54,647 nucleotides of DNA from Prevotella sp. CAG:1320 (lineage in GTDB: Bacteria > Bacteroidota > Bacteroidia > Bacteroidales > Bacteroidaceae), in NCBI GenBank assembly GCA_000435635.1, contig FR882141.1, positions 20,309 through 74,955 of the forward strand. The letters run 5' to 3'. Positions 27,827 through 36,857 of this stretch are shown here, piece after piece. The notes under the pieces were generated by a model that saw nothing but the letters and a program-made list of their open reading frames with translations, was not told the origin of the DNA and did not search any database. Position 1 is the stretch's first letter; each line of letters starts with the position of its first letter. Both the position numbers and the translations under genes were made by a program.

Positions 27827-28227
27827 GAAAGAGGATAGCCTTGGCCTTGCTTTGCCTCGTCATCGGTGTGGCGGCGCAGGCGCAGAGAGTGGTATATAAC
27901 GTGATTGCGCAGGTGCCTTTTGACGCACGAACCCAACAATACGGGAAAATGGTGCCGAAAGACATGCGTATCATCAAGCGCGGAGACGAGACCATTTACA
28001 TCGGAGCCGAGAAATACGACGTGGTGGAAGTGGTAGACCGGAAGGACGACATCAATACGCGGTATGTGCAATATACGGCGATTGACGCCAACGACACAGA
28101 GGTGACCATCAAGGTGTGCCATGATGGGACAGCGGAACATGCCGCCATGCGTGACTATGTGCTCATCTTTGATAACGCCCACATTTACGACTGGACTTAT
28201 TACTTTGTGGAGCTTGGGAAGGAGTGA
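27823..28227 (+). CDS. Small exported protein of unknown function
   Basis: I do not recognise this 134-residue protein. Residues 1-21 form a signal peptide ending VAAQAQ. The mature part of about 113 residues is mixed charged and beta-rich, with GDETIYIGAEKYDVVEVVDR and two paired Tyr/Trp segments near the C-terminus. The 4-bp overlap with the HAD gene implies co-translation. Confidence 0.7.
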   Translation: MRKRIALALLCLVIGVAAQAQRVVYNVIAQVPFDARTQQYGKMVPKDMRIIKRGDETIYIGAEKYDVVEVVDRKDDINTRYVQYTAIDANDTEVTIKVCHDGTAEHAAMRDYVLIFDNAHIYDWTYYFVELGKE

Positions 28228-28242
28228 GAAAGAAGGGCTTGG

Positions 28243-28349
28243 CAAAATAACTTGTTTTGCTCGCGAAAATAACTTGTTTCGCTCATGAAAATAACTTGTT
28301 TCGCGTGGCAAAATAAGTTAAATTGAAAAGCAAGATAACTTGTTTCGTT
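28243..28349. repeat. 22-bp-period palindromic array, family A, locus 2 (five units)
   Basis: Five units of the AAAATAA-C-TTGTTTT type have centres at 28251, 28273, 28295, 28317 and 28339, exactly 22 bp apart, with varied spacers. The 304-bp gap before map holds this array and the map promoter. The stretch 28350-28479 shows nothing recognisable. Confidence 0.9.
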
Positions 28350-28479
28350 TCTCAAGCATTTTCACCAGCCCCTATGTCAAGCCCAACCGCCAGCCTTTTG
28401 GCATCGTGAGCCGCCGCGAAACCAAGGCCTTGTCCCGTGACATCTTCTTGGTGATAAGAGCAAAAAACGAGTTTTTTAT

Positions 28480-28510
28480 TTTGTATTGTCTCCGATTTGC
28501 ACTATCTTTG
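28480..28510 (+). promoter_or_regulatory. Promoter of map
   Basis: TTTG at 28480-28483 and TATCTTTG at 28503-28510 are separated by 19 bp. Confidence 0.75.
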
Positions 28511-28531
28511 CAAACGTAAAAAGATAAACTT

Positions 28532-29395
28532 ATGGCGTTTAAGAAGAAAAACAGGTGGCATTGCCTGCCTGGGCAGCCTCTTTCCGAAATGGACAAGAAG
28601 GTGCTTTATTGGCAGAACAAAGGTAAGGAGGTGCCTACCCGTGACTTGATAAAGACTCCCGAGCAGATAGAAGGCATACGCCGCAGTGGCGTGGTGAACA
28701 CGGGATGCCTGGATGAGGTGGCCCGCCAGATACACGTGGGCATGAATACGCAGGAGATAGATGACATTTGCATGGAATACTGCAAGGCTCACAATGCCAT
28801 TCCCGCTTGCCTGAATTACGAGGGCTACCCCAAAAGCGTTTGCACGAGCATCAACGAGGTGGTTTGCCACGGCATTCCCAAGACCACGGACGTGTTGAGG
28901 GAGGGCGATATCGTGAACGTGGACATGACGACCATCGTGGATGGGTATTTCGCCGATGCCAGCCGCATGTTTATCATTGGCAAGACCACGCCCGAAAAAG
29001 AACAGTTGGTGCGTGTGGCCAAGGAGTGCCTGGAGATTGGTGCCGAGGCGGCCAAGCCCTATGGCTTCGTGGGTGACATAGGCCACGCCGTGGAATCGCA
29101 TGCCAAGAAGTATGGCTATGGCGTGGTGAGAGATCTGTGTGGGCATGGCGTAGGCTTGCGTTTCCATGAGGAACCTGACGTGGTGCATTTCGGTCATAAG
29201 GGAACGGGCATGCTGTTGGTGCCCGGGATGGTCTTCACCATCGAGCCGATGATAAACATGGGTTCTTGGCGTGTGTTTATTGATGGCGACGACCCCTATG
29301 GATGGGAAGTGATAACTGAGGACGAGCTGCCCTCGGCCCAGTGGGAGCATACGTTCGTGATGACCGAGACGGGCGTTGAAGTGTTGGCCTATTGA
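28532..29395 (+). CDS. map: Methionine aminopeptidase, type I
   Basis: This enzyme removes the N-terminal methionine from new proteins. Metal ligands lie in IVNVDMTTIVDGYFADASRM, GHGVGLRFHEEP and FTIEPMIN, plus WEHTFVMTETG at the end. The pita-bread fold starts near residue 45 (KTPEQIEGIRRSG). The first 40 residues form a basic extension (WHCLPGQPLSEMDKK) not found in the short E. coli enzyme. It has 287 residues. tsaD follows after 17 bp. Confidence 0.95.
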   Translation: MAFKKKNRWHCLPGQPLSEMDKKVLYWQNKGKEVPTRDLIKTPEQIEGIRRSGVVNTGCLDEVARQIHVGMNTQEIDDICMEYCKAHNAIPACLNYEGYPKSVCTSINEVVCHGIPKTTDVLREGDIVNVDMTTIVDGYFADASRMFIIGKTTPEKEQLVRVAKECLEIGAEAAKPYGFVGDIGHAVESHAKKYGYGVVRDLCGHGVGLRFHEEPDVVHFGHKGTGMLLVPGMVFTIEPMINMGSWRVFIDGDDPYGWEVITEDELPSAQWEHTFVMTETGVEVLAY

Positions 29396-29412
29396 CGGGG
29401 GAGATAAGAATC

Positions 29413-30444
29413 ATGGCACAAGACCCTATATATATATTAGGTATAGAGAGCAGTTGTGACGACACCTCCGCGGCGGTGCTGCGGAATGGCGTCTTATTGA
29501 GCAACGTGACCGCTTCGCAAGATGTGCACAAGGCTTACGGCGGCGTGGTGCCCGAGTTGGCTTCCAGGGCGCATCAACAAAATGTGGTACCCGTGGTGGA
29601 CCAGGCCATCAAGCGGGCGGGCATCGCCAAGGAACAGCTTAGTGCCGTTGCCTTCACCAGGGGCCCTGGATTGATGGGTAGCTTGTTGGTGGGTGTCAGC
29701 TTCGCCAAGGGCTTTGCCCGTTCGTTGGGCATCCCCCTGATAGATGTCAATCATTTGCAAGGTCACGTGATGGCTCATTTCATCAAGGAGGATGATGGTG
29801 ACCAAAGCGCTCCTCCCTTGCCTTTCCTTTGCTTGTTGGTATCTGGCGGTAACTCGCAAATCGTGAAAGTCAATGCCTACAATGACATGGAAGTCCTGGG
29901 GCAGACCATTGACGACGCGGCGGGGGAGGCTATCGACAAGTGTTCCAAGGTGATGGGGTTGGGATATCCCGGTGGCCCTATTATTGATAAGTTGGCCAGG
30001 CAGGGCAATCCCAAGGCCTTCCAGTTCTCGGAGCCTCATATCCCAGGTCTGGATTATTCATTTTCGGGTTTGAAAACCTCTTTTCTCTATAGCTTGCAGA
30101 AATGGGTGCAGGAAGACCCAGACTTCATTGAGCATCATAAGGAAGACTTGGCGGCCAGTTTGGAGTTTACCATCGTGGACATTCTGATGAAGAAACTTCG
30201 CATGGCCGTGAAGCAGACGGGCATCAAGCATGTAGCCGTGGCGGGTGGCGTATCCGCCAATAATGGCCTGCGCAACGCTTTCCGTGAGCATGCGGAAAAG
30301 TATGGATGGACGATTTACATTCCCAAGTTCAGCTATACCACCGACAACGCCGCCATGATAGCTTGCGTGGGTTACTATAAGTATTTGGACAATGATTTCG
30401 CGTCCATTGATTTGCCCGCCTTCTCAAAAGTGACTTTCAAGTAA
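29413..30444 (+). CDS. tsaD: tRNA N6-adenosine threonylcarbamoyltransferase
   Basis: This catalytic subunit of the t6A complex modifies A37 of ANN-decoding tRNAs. The ASKHA fold begins with ILGIESSCDDTSAAVL. The metal motif NHLQGH gives His114 and His118, and SGGNSQIV, DDAAGEAIDK and AGGVSANNGLR are typical. ATG 29413 is preferred to the upstream TTG at 29392 because the conserved start begins about seven residues later. It has 343 residues. Confidence 0.95.
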   Translation: MAQDPIYILGIESSCDDTSAAVLRNGVLLSNVTASQDVHKAYGGVVPELASRAHQQNVVPVVDQAIKRAGIAKEQLSAVAFTRGPGLMGSLLVGVSFAKGFARSLGIPLIDVNHLQGHVMAHFIKEDDGDQSAPPLPFLCLLVSGGNSQIVKVNAYNDMEVLGQTIDDAAGEAIDKCSKVMGLGYPGGPIIDKLARQGNPKAFQFSEPHIPGLDYSFSGLKTSFLYSLQKWVQEDPDFIEHHKEDLAASLEFTIVDILMKKLRMAVKQTGIKHVAVAGGVSANNGLRNAFREHAEKYGWTIYIPKFSYTTDNAAMIACVGYYKYLDNDFASIDLPAFSKVTFK

Positions 30445-30471
30445 TCAACAATCATTCATCATATTATCACT

Positions 30472-30984
30472 ATGGGTTTAGAAAGCAAGATACTCAGTAA
30501 GGAGATACAAGAACTTCTTTACGACACAGAAAAGACAGTGGGCACGGCGGAAAGCTGTACGGGCGGCCGTATCGCCGAGTCTATCATGGCCGTGCCAGGT
30601 GCCTCCAATTATTTCAAGGGGGGCATTATTTGCTATACAGATGACATCAAGGAAAACCTTTTGGGCGTAAGCCGTGACCTCTTGCAAGAGAAAACCGCCG
30701 TATGCGAGGAGGTAGCCAAGGAGATGGTGAAGGGTGCCATAGACACGTTGCGCGTGGACTATGCCCTCGTGGCCACAGGCATTGCAGGCCCTGGAGGCGG
30801 CACGCCCGAGATACCCGTGGGTACTATTTGGTTGGGATATGGTAGCAAGGACGATATCCGCACCTATAAGCTCACCGAGGATTTCGGACGTGATATCAAT
30901 CTTTCGATTGCTACCAATCAAGGGCTGCGCTTATTGCTTGATTTCCTGAAGGAACATGCCAGTGAACTTCCTAAGCAAGTGTGA
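30472..30984 (+). CDS. CinA C-terminal domain protein (nicotinamide-nucleotide amidase-like)
   Basis: This 170-residue stand-alone CinA-C/PncC domain would deamidate nicotinamide mononucleotide in NAD salvage, as in the known family. The signature TAESCTGGRIAESI and the loop ATGIAGPGGGTPEIPVGTIW are both present. The N-terminal MocF-like domain of full CinA is absent. It follows tsaD after 27 bp. Confidence 0.92.
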   Translation: MGLESKILSKEIQELLYDTEKTVGTAESCTGGRIAESIMAVPGASNYFKGGIICYTDDIKENLLGVSRDLLQEKTAVCEEVAKEMVKGAIDTLRVDYALVATGIAGPGGGTPEIPVGTIWLGYGSKDDIRTYKLTEDFGRDINLSIATNQGLRLLLDFLKEHASELPKQV

Positions 30985-31028
30985 ATTTATAAAAAAACTT
31001 AAAATCCTGATGGGCAAAAAGGAAATGC

Positions 31029-31059
31029 TTTGCCATGAAGGAAAAAAATAGTAAATTTG
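31029..31059 (+). promoter_or_regulatory. Promoter of rpmB-rpmG-DUF4295
   Basis: TTTG at 31029-31032 and TAAATTTG at 31052-31059 are 19 bp apart. Confidence 0.75.
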
Positions 31060-31111
31060 CACCCTGTTTGGAATAGCTAGTAATTAACGATTTAGAAATT
31101 AACAGATAGCA

Positions 31112-31375
31112 ATGTCTAAGGTTTGTCAAATCACAGGAAGAAGGACACAAGTAGGCAATAACGTGTCTCACTCGAAGCGTCGTACCAAGAGGCGTTTCAA
31201 TGTGAATCTTTTCCACAAGAAATTCTACTATGTAGAGGAGCAATGCTGGATAAGTCTCAGGATTAGTGCCGCTGGTCTCCGTCTCATCAATAAGATAGGT
31301 CTTGATGCGGCTTTGAAGAAAGCTGTCAATGATGGAAATATCGACTGGAAGGAAATTAAAGTCATAGGAGAGTAA
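31112..31375 (+). CDS. rpmB: 50S ribosomal protein L28
   Basis: The sequence [20 protein letters not shown] and KRRFNVNLF identify L28. It has 87 residues. It is first in the rpmB-rpmG-DUF4295 operon typical of Bacteroidetes. Confidence 0.97.
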   Translation: MSKVCQITGRRTQVGNNVSHSKRRTKRRFNVNLFHKKFYYVEEQCWISLRISAAGLRLINKIGLDAALKKAVNDGNIDWKEIKVIGE

Positions 31376-31379
31376 TATC

Positions 31380-31568
31380 ATGGCAAAAAAAGCTAAAGGC
31401 AATAGGGTGCAAGTTATATTGGAGTGCACCGAGATGAAGAACAGCGGTTTGCCTGGTACGAGCCGTTACGTGACTACCAAGAACCGTAAGAACACTCCCG
31501 ATCGTATGGAGTTGAAGAAATACAACCCCATCTTGAAAAGGATGACTATCCACAAGGAGATTAAGTAA
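31380..31568 (+). CDS. rpmG: 50S ribosomal protein L33
   Basis: The 62-residue protein shows the L33 pattern [20 protein letters not shown], then [21 protein letters not shown]. The Cys pairs of zinc-binding L33 are missing, leaving one Cys, so it is the zinc-free type. It starts 4 bp after rpmB. Confidence 0.96.
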   Translation: MAKKAKGNRVQVILECTEMKNSGLPGTSRYVTTKNRKNTPDRMELKKYNPILKRMTIHKEIK

Positions 31569-31609
31569 TCAAGGTAGAAACGTTTAACCATTTAAACACG
31601 TAATAGACT

Positions 31610-31768
31610 ATGGCAAAGAAAGCGGTCGCTACCCTCCATGAAGGTTCTACGGATGGTCGCGCATATTCTAAGGTTATCAAAATGGTGAGAAGTCCAAAGA
31701 CTGGCGCTTATGTCTTCGATGAGCGCATGGTGCCTAACGAGGCGGTGAAAGACTTCTTCAAGAACTAA
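31610..31768 (+). CDS. DUF4295 small protein
   Basis: ATG 31610 opens a 52-residue basic protein (MAKKAVATLHEGSTDGRAYS at the N-terminus, AVKDFFKN at the end). It matches the DUF4295 family that follows rpmG in Bacteroidetes. Position and charge suggest a ribosome-associated role, but none is established that I know of. Confidence 0.9.
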   Translation: MAKKAVATLHEGSTDGRAYSKVIKMVRSPKTGAYVFDERMVPNEAVKDFFKN

Positions 31769-31792
31769 GTTTGTACAAGACTTTATATATTC

Positions 31793-31829
31793 AAAAGGTC
31801 GTGAATCATATGGTTCACGACCTTTTTTC
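31793..31829 (+). terminator. Terminator after the L28/L33 operon
   Basis: AAAAGGTCGTGAA (31793-31805) and TTCACGACCTTTT (31814-31826) form a perfect 13-bp stem with an 8-nt loop, followed by further T residues. Confidence 0.92.
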
Positions 31830-31863
31830 GTGTATTCTTATCGTGTCTATCGAGTTTTTTTAC

Positions 31864-31871
31864 TAACTTTG
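31864..31871 (+). promoter_or_regulatory. -7 element of the ftsY operon promoter
   Basis: TAACTTTG, 17 bp before the ftsY ATG. No consensus -33 TTTG is present. Confidence 0.55.
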
Positions 31872-31888
31872 CAGCAAACTATATAGGA

Positions 31889-32848
31889 ATGGCATTATTC
31901 GGTTTATTTGGTAAAAACAAGAAGGAAACACTCGACAAAGGCCTGGAGAAGACCAAGGAAAGTGTTTTTGGCAAGTTGGCTCGTGCTGTTGCGGGCAAGT
32001 CTACGGTAGATGATGACGTGCTTGACAATTTGGAGGAAGTGCTCATTACGTCAGACGTGGGCGTGGAAACTACCGTAAAGATCATTCATCGCATAGAGGA
32101 AAGGGTAGCCAGGGACAAGTATGTTACCACGGCCGAACTTAACAAGATATTACGTGAGGAAATTGCCGCCCTGTTGGAGGAGAATCATACGGATGATTTA
32201 AAAGACTGGGATTTGCCCACGGATCACTCTCCATACGTGATATTGGTGGTTGGGGTCAATGGTGTAGGAAAAACCACAACCATAGGCAAATTGGCTTATC
32301 AATTCAAGAAGGCTGGCAAGAAAGTCTATCTGGGAGCCGCTGATACATTCCGCGCTGCCGCTGTTGAGCAAATCTCCATTTGGGGAGAGCGGGTAGGCGT
32401 GAGTGTTGTTAAGCAGCAAATGGGTGCTGACCCCGCCTCGGTGGCTTATGATACTTTGCAGAGTGCCAAGGCCAATGGTGCTGATGTAGTGCTGATAGAT
32501 ACGGCTGGACGGTTGCACAACAAGGTGAACCTGATGAATGAATTGAAGAAAATAAAAGACGTGATGCGCAAACTGCAGCCAGAGGCTCCCGATGAGGTAA
32601 TGCTGGTCTTGGATGGCAGTACTGGACAGAACGCTTTTGAGCAAGCCAAGCAGTTCTCCGCGGTTACCAATATCACTTCTTTGGCCATCACCAAGCTGGA
32701 CGGTACCGCTAAAGGTGGTGTGGTGATTGGTATTAGCGACCAGTTGAAAGTTCCCGTGAAGTACATTGGGCTAGGAGAAGGCATGGAAGACTTGCAGTTG
32801 TTTAACAAAGAGGAATTTGTGGATTCCCTCTTCAAGACGGAGTCGTAG
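31889..32848 (+). CDS. ftsY: Signal recognition particle receptor FtsY
   Basis: This GTPase docks SRP-ribosome complexes at the membrane. The NG domain is complete: GVNGVGKTTTIGKLA (P-loop), DTFRAAAVEQ, LIDTAGRLHN, TKLDGTAKGG and GLGEGMEDL. The acidic A domain of E. coli FtsY is missing, giving 319 residues. An N-terminal basic stretch (LFGKNKKETLDKG) may bind membrane. rimO follows after 5 bp. Confidence 0.96.
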   Translation: MALFGLFGKNKKETLDKGLEKTKESVFGKLARAVAGKSTVDDDVLDNLEEVLITSDVGVETTVKIIHRIEERVARDKYVTTAELNKILREEIAALLEENHTDDLKDWDLPTDHSPYVILVVGVNGVGKTTTIGKLAYQFKKAGKKVYLGAADTFRAAAVEQISIWGERVGVSVVKQQMGADPASVAYDTLQSAKANGADVVLIDTAGRLHNKVNLMNELKKIKDVMRKLQPEAPDEVMLVLDGSTGQNAFEQAKQFSAVTNITSLAITKLDGTAKGGVVIGISDQLKVPVKYIGLGEGMEDLQLFNKEEFVDSLFKTES

Positions 32849-32853
32849 GGTCT

Positions 32854-34149
32854 ATGCGAAAGAATCGGATAGATTTTGTAACGATGGGTTGTTCCAAGAA
32901 TCTCGTGGATAGCGAGAGGCTGATGGGGCAGTTAGAAGCCAATGGTTTCCACTGCGTGCATGACCCCGAGTACCCGCAAGGCGAAATCGCGGTTATCAAC
33001 ACATGCGGTTTCATCGGTGATGCCAAGGAGGAAAGCATTGAGATGATACTTCGTTTTGCCGAGGCAAAAAAGGCGGGAAAATTGCGTAAACTTTATGTAA
33101 TGGGATGTCTCTCGCAGCGTTATCAGGGTGAGTTGGAGAAGGAAATACCCGAGGTGGATAAGTATTTCGGTAAGTTCAATTATCGTGATTTGCTCGTTGA
33201 ATTGGGAAAAGCAGAGTTGCCTGTTTGTGATGGCCAACGCTGCCTCACTACGCCGTCCCATTACGCTTACTTGAAAATATCCGAGGGCTGTGATCGTCAT
33301 TGCGCTTATTGTGCCATCCCTTTGATGACGGGCCATCATGTCAGCCGCCCCATGGACGAGATACTCCGCGAAGTGGAGCGATTGGTGGCGCAGGGCGTGA
33401 AGGAATTTCAAGTCATCGCGCAAGAACTGACTTATTATGGGCGGGATATCGATGGTCAATCACATATCACGGAATTGGTTAATCGCATGGCGGATATCCC
33501 TGGTGTGGAGTGGATACGCTTGCATTATGCGTATCCCAATGAGTTTCCGCTCGATTTGCTGGATGTCATTCGTGAGCGTCCTAATGTTTGCAAGTACTTG
33601 GACATCGCTTTGCAGCATGCCAGTGACAACATGTTGAGCCGTATGCGTCGCCATGTTACCAAGCAAGAGACGCTTGACTTGTTGCGTGAGATTAGAAGCC
33701 GTGTGCCTGGCATCCATATTCGTACCACTTTGATGGTTGGCTTTCCTGGAGAGACGGAGAAAGACTTCAATGAGCTGATGCAATTTGTTAAGGATGAGAG
33801 GTTTGAGCGCATGGGCGCTTTCGCTTATTCAGAAGAGGAAGGAACCTATAGTGCCCGCCATTACAAGGACGATATTTCTCCCGAGGAGAAGCAACGTAGG
33901 TTGGACAAATTGATGTCCTTGCAGCAAACCATTAGCGCGGAAGTGGAGGCTGAGAAGGTAGGCCAGGTGATGCGGGTCATCATTGACCGCAAGGAGGGGG
34001 ATTACTACGTGGGGCGTACGGAGTATTGTTCGCCTGAGGTAGACCCCGAGGTTCTTGTAAGTTCAGATAAGCCTTTGCGGATAGGAGATTTCTATCAAGT
34101 GAGGATTACAGATAGCGAAGAGTTTGACATTTATGCCGAATTAGCATGA
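32854..34149 (+). CDS. rimO: Ribosomal protein S12 methylthiotransferase
   Basis: This radical-SAM enzyme adds a methylthio group to an Asp of S12. The N-terminal UPF0004 domain has Cys13 in MGCSKN, NTCGFIGDAKEES and MGCLSQRY. The radical-SAM motif is CDRHCAYC (Cys146, Cys150, Cys153), and a TRAM-like domain ends the 431 residues. DAKEES and absence of MiaB features favour RimO. The stop overlaps the next ATG by 4 bp. Confidence 0.95.
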   Translation: MRKNRIDFVTMGCSKNLVDSERLMGQLEANGFHCVHDPEYPQGEIAVINTCGFIGDAKEESIEMILRFAEAKKAGKLRKLYVMGCLSQRYQGELEKEIPEVDKYFGKFNYRDLLVELGKAELPVCDGQRCLTTPSHYAYLKISEGCDRHCAYCAIPLMTGHHVSRPMDEILREVERLVAQGVKEFQVIAQELTYYGRDIDGQSHITELVNRMADIPGVEWIRLHYAYPNEFPLDLLDVIRERPNVCKYLDIALQHASDNMLSRMRRHVTKQETLDLLREIRSRVPGIHIRTTLMVGFPGETEKDFNELMQFVKDERFERMGAFAYSEEEGTYSARHYKDDISPEEKQRRLDKLMSLQQTISAEVEAEKVGQVMRVIIDRKEGDYYVGRTEYCSPEVDPEVLVSSDKPLRIGDFYQVRITDSEEFDIYAELA

Positions 34150-34439
34150 CCAACAAGGAATTTATCGACGCATTATCCCAGCGCACGGGTCTTCGACAAG
34201 ACCTGTGCCAGCGCATGGTACAGCAAGTTATCGACACGATGGTTAGCCACTTCGACCAAGGGGAATCCGTGCAAGTGCCTTACTTCGGCACGTTCGAGGT
34301 GAAAAAGCGCATGGAACGTGTCATTGTCAATCCCGTTACCAAACAGCGCATGTTGGTTCCACCAAAGCTGGTGCTTGGATTCCGCCCTTCAGCCGGTATC
34401 AAGGATAAGCTCAAGAAGGGAGGTGAGCATGAGGGGTAA
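34146..34439 (+). CDS. HU-family DNA-binding protein
   Basis: This 97-residue HU/IHF-type protein has an N-terminal helical dimerisation part (TNKEFIDALSQRTGLRQDLC) and beta-arm region (VQVPYFGTFEVKKRMERVIV, then a KQRMLVPPK turn). The usual arm-tip proline pattern NP is present as VNPVTKQ. The gene overlaps rimO by 4 bp and the next HU-like gene by 11 bp, so three genes are translationally linked. Confidence 0.92.
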   Translation: MTNKEFIDALSQRTGLRQDLCQRMVQQVIDTMVSHFDQGESVQVPYFGTFEVKKRMERVIVNPVTKQRMLVPPKLVLGFRPSAGIKDKLKKGGEHEG

Positions 34440-36066
34440 GACTCAACTGCGCCCATTGGCCACCAATGTCGCCAAAAAAAACAAGATGGGCATCCGTGAG
34501 GCCGAGAACTTCGTGAGGTTGATGTTCGAGGTGATACACGATGGATTGCAGGAAGATAAGTTTGTGAAAGTGAAAGGACTTGGCGGTTTCAAACTGACTA
34601 CCGTCAAGGATCGTGAGAGCGTGGACGTGAATACGGGTGAGCGCATTGTGATAGAAGGCAGGGATAGGGTCTCTTTCACTCCCGATTCCGTGATGCGCGA
34701 CTTGGTGAATAAGCCTTTTGCGCAGTTTGATACTGTCATTCTCAACGAGGGTGTTGACTTTACGGAGATAGACAAGAAGTTTGAGGAGCAAGCGGAACGA
34801 GAGGAGGTGGAACTCGAAGAGCCTGTTGAGTTGATAGACTTCGATGATGCCGAGCGGATAAATCCAGCCGATGAACACTCTGGGAAAGAGAAAGAATCTT
34901 TGAGTGAAGAGGAGGATTCTTCCTTGGAGGAGACTCCCGAGATTGAGCAATCGGTTGAGGAAACTTTCTTGGAGGAAAATACTTCTGCCCCAGAGGAGAA
35001 ACAAGAGGCGTCATCCGAGGAAGAGAAACCTTTACCGCAAGTGGAGGCGCCTGTGGAAGAGCAGCCTGCGGAAATATCTCTTGTAAAGGAAGAGACCCTC
35101 AAGGAGGAAATGAAAGAAGAAACTCCCGTGGCGGAAGAGCCTTCTGGAGAAAAGGAATCCTTGGAGGTGGATGAAGTGCAAGCAGAGCCTTTCGTCATAG
35201 CGGAAGCTTTGGCGACAGAAGAAATACCAGTTGTGCCAGAGGCGCAAGTTGAAACGGAAACAGAAACCCAAACCGCGAAGGACTCTTCCAAGGATTCGGA
35301 GCAGTCTGCGCTCAAGGATGAAGCGAAGCAAGAAACTGTGTCCATTCCTATGGTGGACGTTCCCATTCAGCAGGCAGAGACATTCCGTGAAACAGAAGAG
35401 GATACCTCGTCTGTCATGGAGGAGGAAATGAAAGAAAGCCGCTCGGTATTGAAATACATCGCCCTGATAGGTTCGGCCTTCTCCTTTGTCTTGGTGATAT
35501 GCCTTGGTGTGTTGGCTTATCAATACCATAAGGTGGTGATGCAACGCAACAAGCTGTTGATGACTGTTTCCTTGTATGAAAACGGAAAGAAGGTCGAGCC
35601 TGCTCAATCGCAAGCTGATAACAATGTGGTGCGGGAGGCAAAGCTTGATAGCGCGCGCATGCAGGATGCCGCTTCCGCGGTGGTTAAGGCGGAGCAAGCC
35701 ACTCGTCAAGAGGCGCAAAGGAAAGAGGAGAACTCCCCCCAGTCAGCAAGCGCAAACAAAGAACAGAAAACTATGGCCGCCTCCGCAAAATCCGCCAAGG
35801 AAACAGTCACGCCAAAGAAGGTTGCCGTGAAGGCGGTTTCTTCTTCCCGATATGATAGTGACCCCAGGGTGCGCACGGGAGCCTATCGCATTGTGGGAGT
35901 GGCACAGACCGTAAAGGTGAAAAAGGGACAGACGCTTTCTTCCATCAGCAAGGCTTATCTTGGCCCTGGCATGGAGTGTTACGTGGAGGTGCTTAATGGC
36001 GTGAAAGAAGTGAAGGAAGGACAGTCGTTGAAGATTCCCAAGCTGGAGTGGAAAAAGAAAAAATGA
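34429..36066 (+). CDS. Membrane-anchored HU-LysM fusion protein
   Basis: This 545-residue protein joins four parts. Residues 1-95 are a second HU-like DNA-binding domain (RPLATNVAKKNKMGIREAEN, VKVKGLGGFKLTTV). About 118-340 is a very acidic Glu-rich linker. Residues 343-363 are a single transmembrane helix (YIALIGSAFSFVLVICLGVL). After a charged, Ala/Lys-rich spacer, about 494-541 is a LysM domain (VKKGQTLSSISKAYLGP). A basic N-side and periplasmic LysM would let it link nucleoid DNA to peptidoglycan; this is inference. ATG 34429 lies inside the HU gene, and a longer frame from 34318 would add 37 residues unlike HU. Confidence 0.85.
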   Translation: MRGKTQLRPLATNVAKKNKMGIREAENFVRLMFEVIHDGLQEDKFVKVKGLGGFKLTTVKDRESVDVNTGERIVIEGRDRVSFTPDSVMRDLVNKPFAQFDTVILNEGVDFTEIDKKFEEQAEREEVELEEPVELIDFDDAERINPADEHSGKEKESLSEEEDSSLEETPEIEQSVEETFLEENTSAPEEKQEASSEEEKPLPQVEAPVEEQPAEISLVKEETLKEEMKEETPVAEEPSGEKESLEVDEVQAEPFVIAEALATEEIPVVPEAQVETETETQTAKDSSKDSEQSALKDEAKQETVSIPMVDVPIQQAETFRETEEDTSSVMEEEMKESRSVLKYIALIGSAFSFVLVICLGVLAYQYHKVVMQRNKLLMTVSLYENGKKVEPAQSQADNNVVREAKLDSARMQDAASAVVKAEQATRQEAQRKEENSPQSASANKEQKTMAASAKSAKETVTPKKVAVKAVSSSRYDSDPRVRTGAYRIVGVAQTVKVKKGQTLSSISKAYLGPGMECYVEVLNGVKEVKEGQSLKIPKLEWKKKK

Positions 36067-36129
36067 AGATAACGCACTCGAAATGATAGATTTACAATTA
36101 TGTAATATCAGTCTCTTTAACAAGTACTC

Positions 36130-36174
36130 GCTTGGGGCAGGCATAGTTCAATATGGCCTGCCCCAAGCCTTTTT
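36130..36174 (+). terminator. Terminator after the ftsY-rimO-HU operon
   Basis: GCTTGGGGCAGGC (36130-36142) pairs perfectly with GCCTGCCCCAAGC (36156-36168), followed by CTTTTTG. Confidence 0.92.
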
Positions 36175-36550
36175 GCTTGTCCCCTCTTGTTGATTTCCAG
36201 ACTATATACGCCAACTTTGACCTAAGTCTGGCCAATCGCGTTTCAATCCAACTGGGCAATTTCACCAAAGAATATAGTCTCGTTAAACCCCAAGAACATT
36301 TCCCGTTTACACAGAACTCACATGTTTTTGCTTTGAACATAAAGGCGATTGGGGCTGGAACAGGACTCTTTGGCCATCTTATGACTTAGTGGAAATATCA
36401 TGGGGTAACAGGAGATCGCCAAGGTGACGACAAGTGACGCATGGGGCATTTCTCCAGGCGTGGGACACGCGGGAGAATGTCAAGAAATCCTACTTCCACG
36501 CTCTTGCGGGAACGAAAGCCCCAGACTGCCCATGTACAGGCGGCGGGTCA
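36175..36550. other. Non-coding stretch with an unrecognised short reading frame
   Basis: A frame of 78 codons (36153-36389, plus strand) begins inside the terminator. A minus-strand frame of 80 codons (36098-36340) covers the same bases. Neither resembles a family I know, neither has a good promoter, and being open on both strands looks accidental. The plus-strand C-terminal half could be a remnant. From 36390 to 36550 I see nothing. Confidence 0.4.
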
Positions 36551-36608
36551 CGAAACTAGTTTCATCGGCCATCGCAACTAGTTTCGTGGCCCCACGTTAC
36601 TAGTTTCG
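36551..36608. repeat. 22-bp-period palindromic array, family D (three units)
   Basis: Units are versions of the even palindrome CGAAACTAGTTTCG. The ACTAGT cores start at 36555, 36577 and 36599, exactly 22 bp apart. The second and third units keep only the right arm in full. Confidence 0.85.
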
Positions 36609-36857
36609 TTTTTCCTCGCGCCCAAGCCGCCTCCAGCTCCATCCTGTCTTTGTCAAGATTTACTCACTCATTCATCCCCCTCCCATGCACGTTGCCCACA
36701 ACATCTCCGCATATCCCCGGACACCGCGAGGCAAGAACTGATTATTCCCCACTGAAAATCCACTGAGCCGCTTCTTATGGCCTGGTATCTATTTGGGTTT
36801 AAGCGTGTTATAATCTCATGCGTTGGCGGAATCGGTTTGAGAGGGAAATTACCGATG

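Noticed and set aside
34318..34428. Longer N-terminus for the HU-LysM protein
   Set aside because: The extra 37 residues overlap the HU gene in another frame and resemble no HU start, while ATG 34429 begins a proper HU-like domain.
36153..36389. 78-codon reading frame after the HU-LysM gene, and an 80-codon frame on the other strand
   Set aside because: The plus-strand frame begins within the terminator hairpin, there is no promoter, the two strands are open over the same bases, and no family was recognised.
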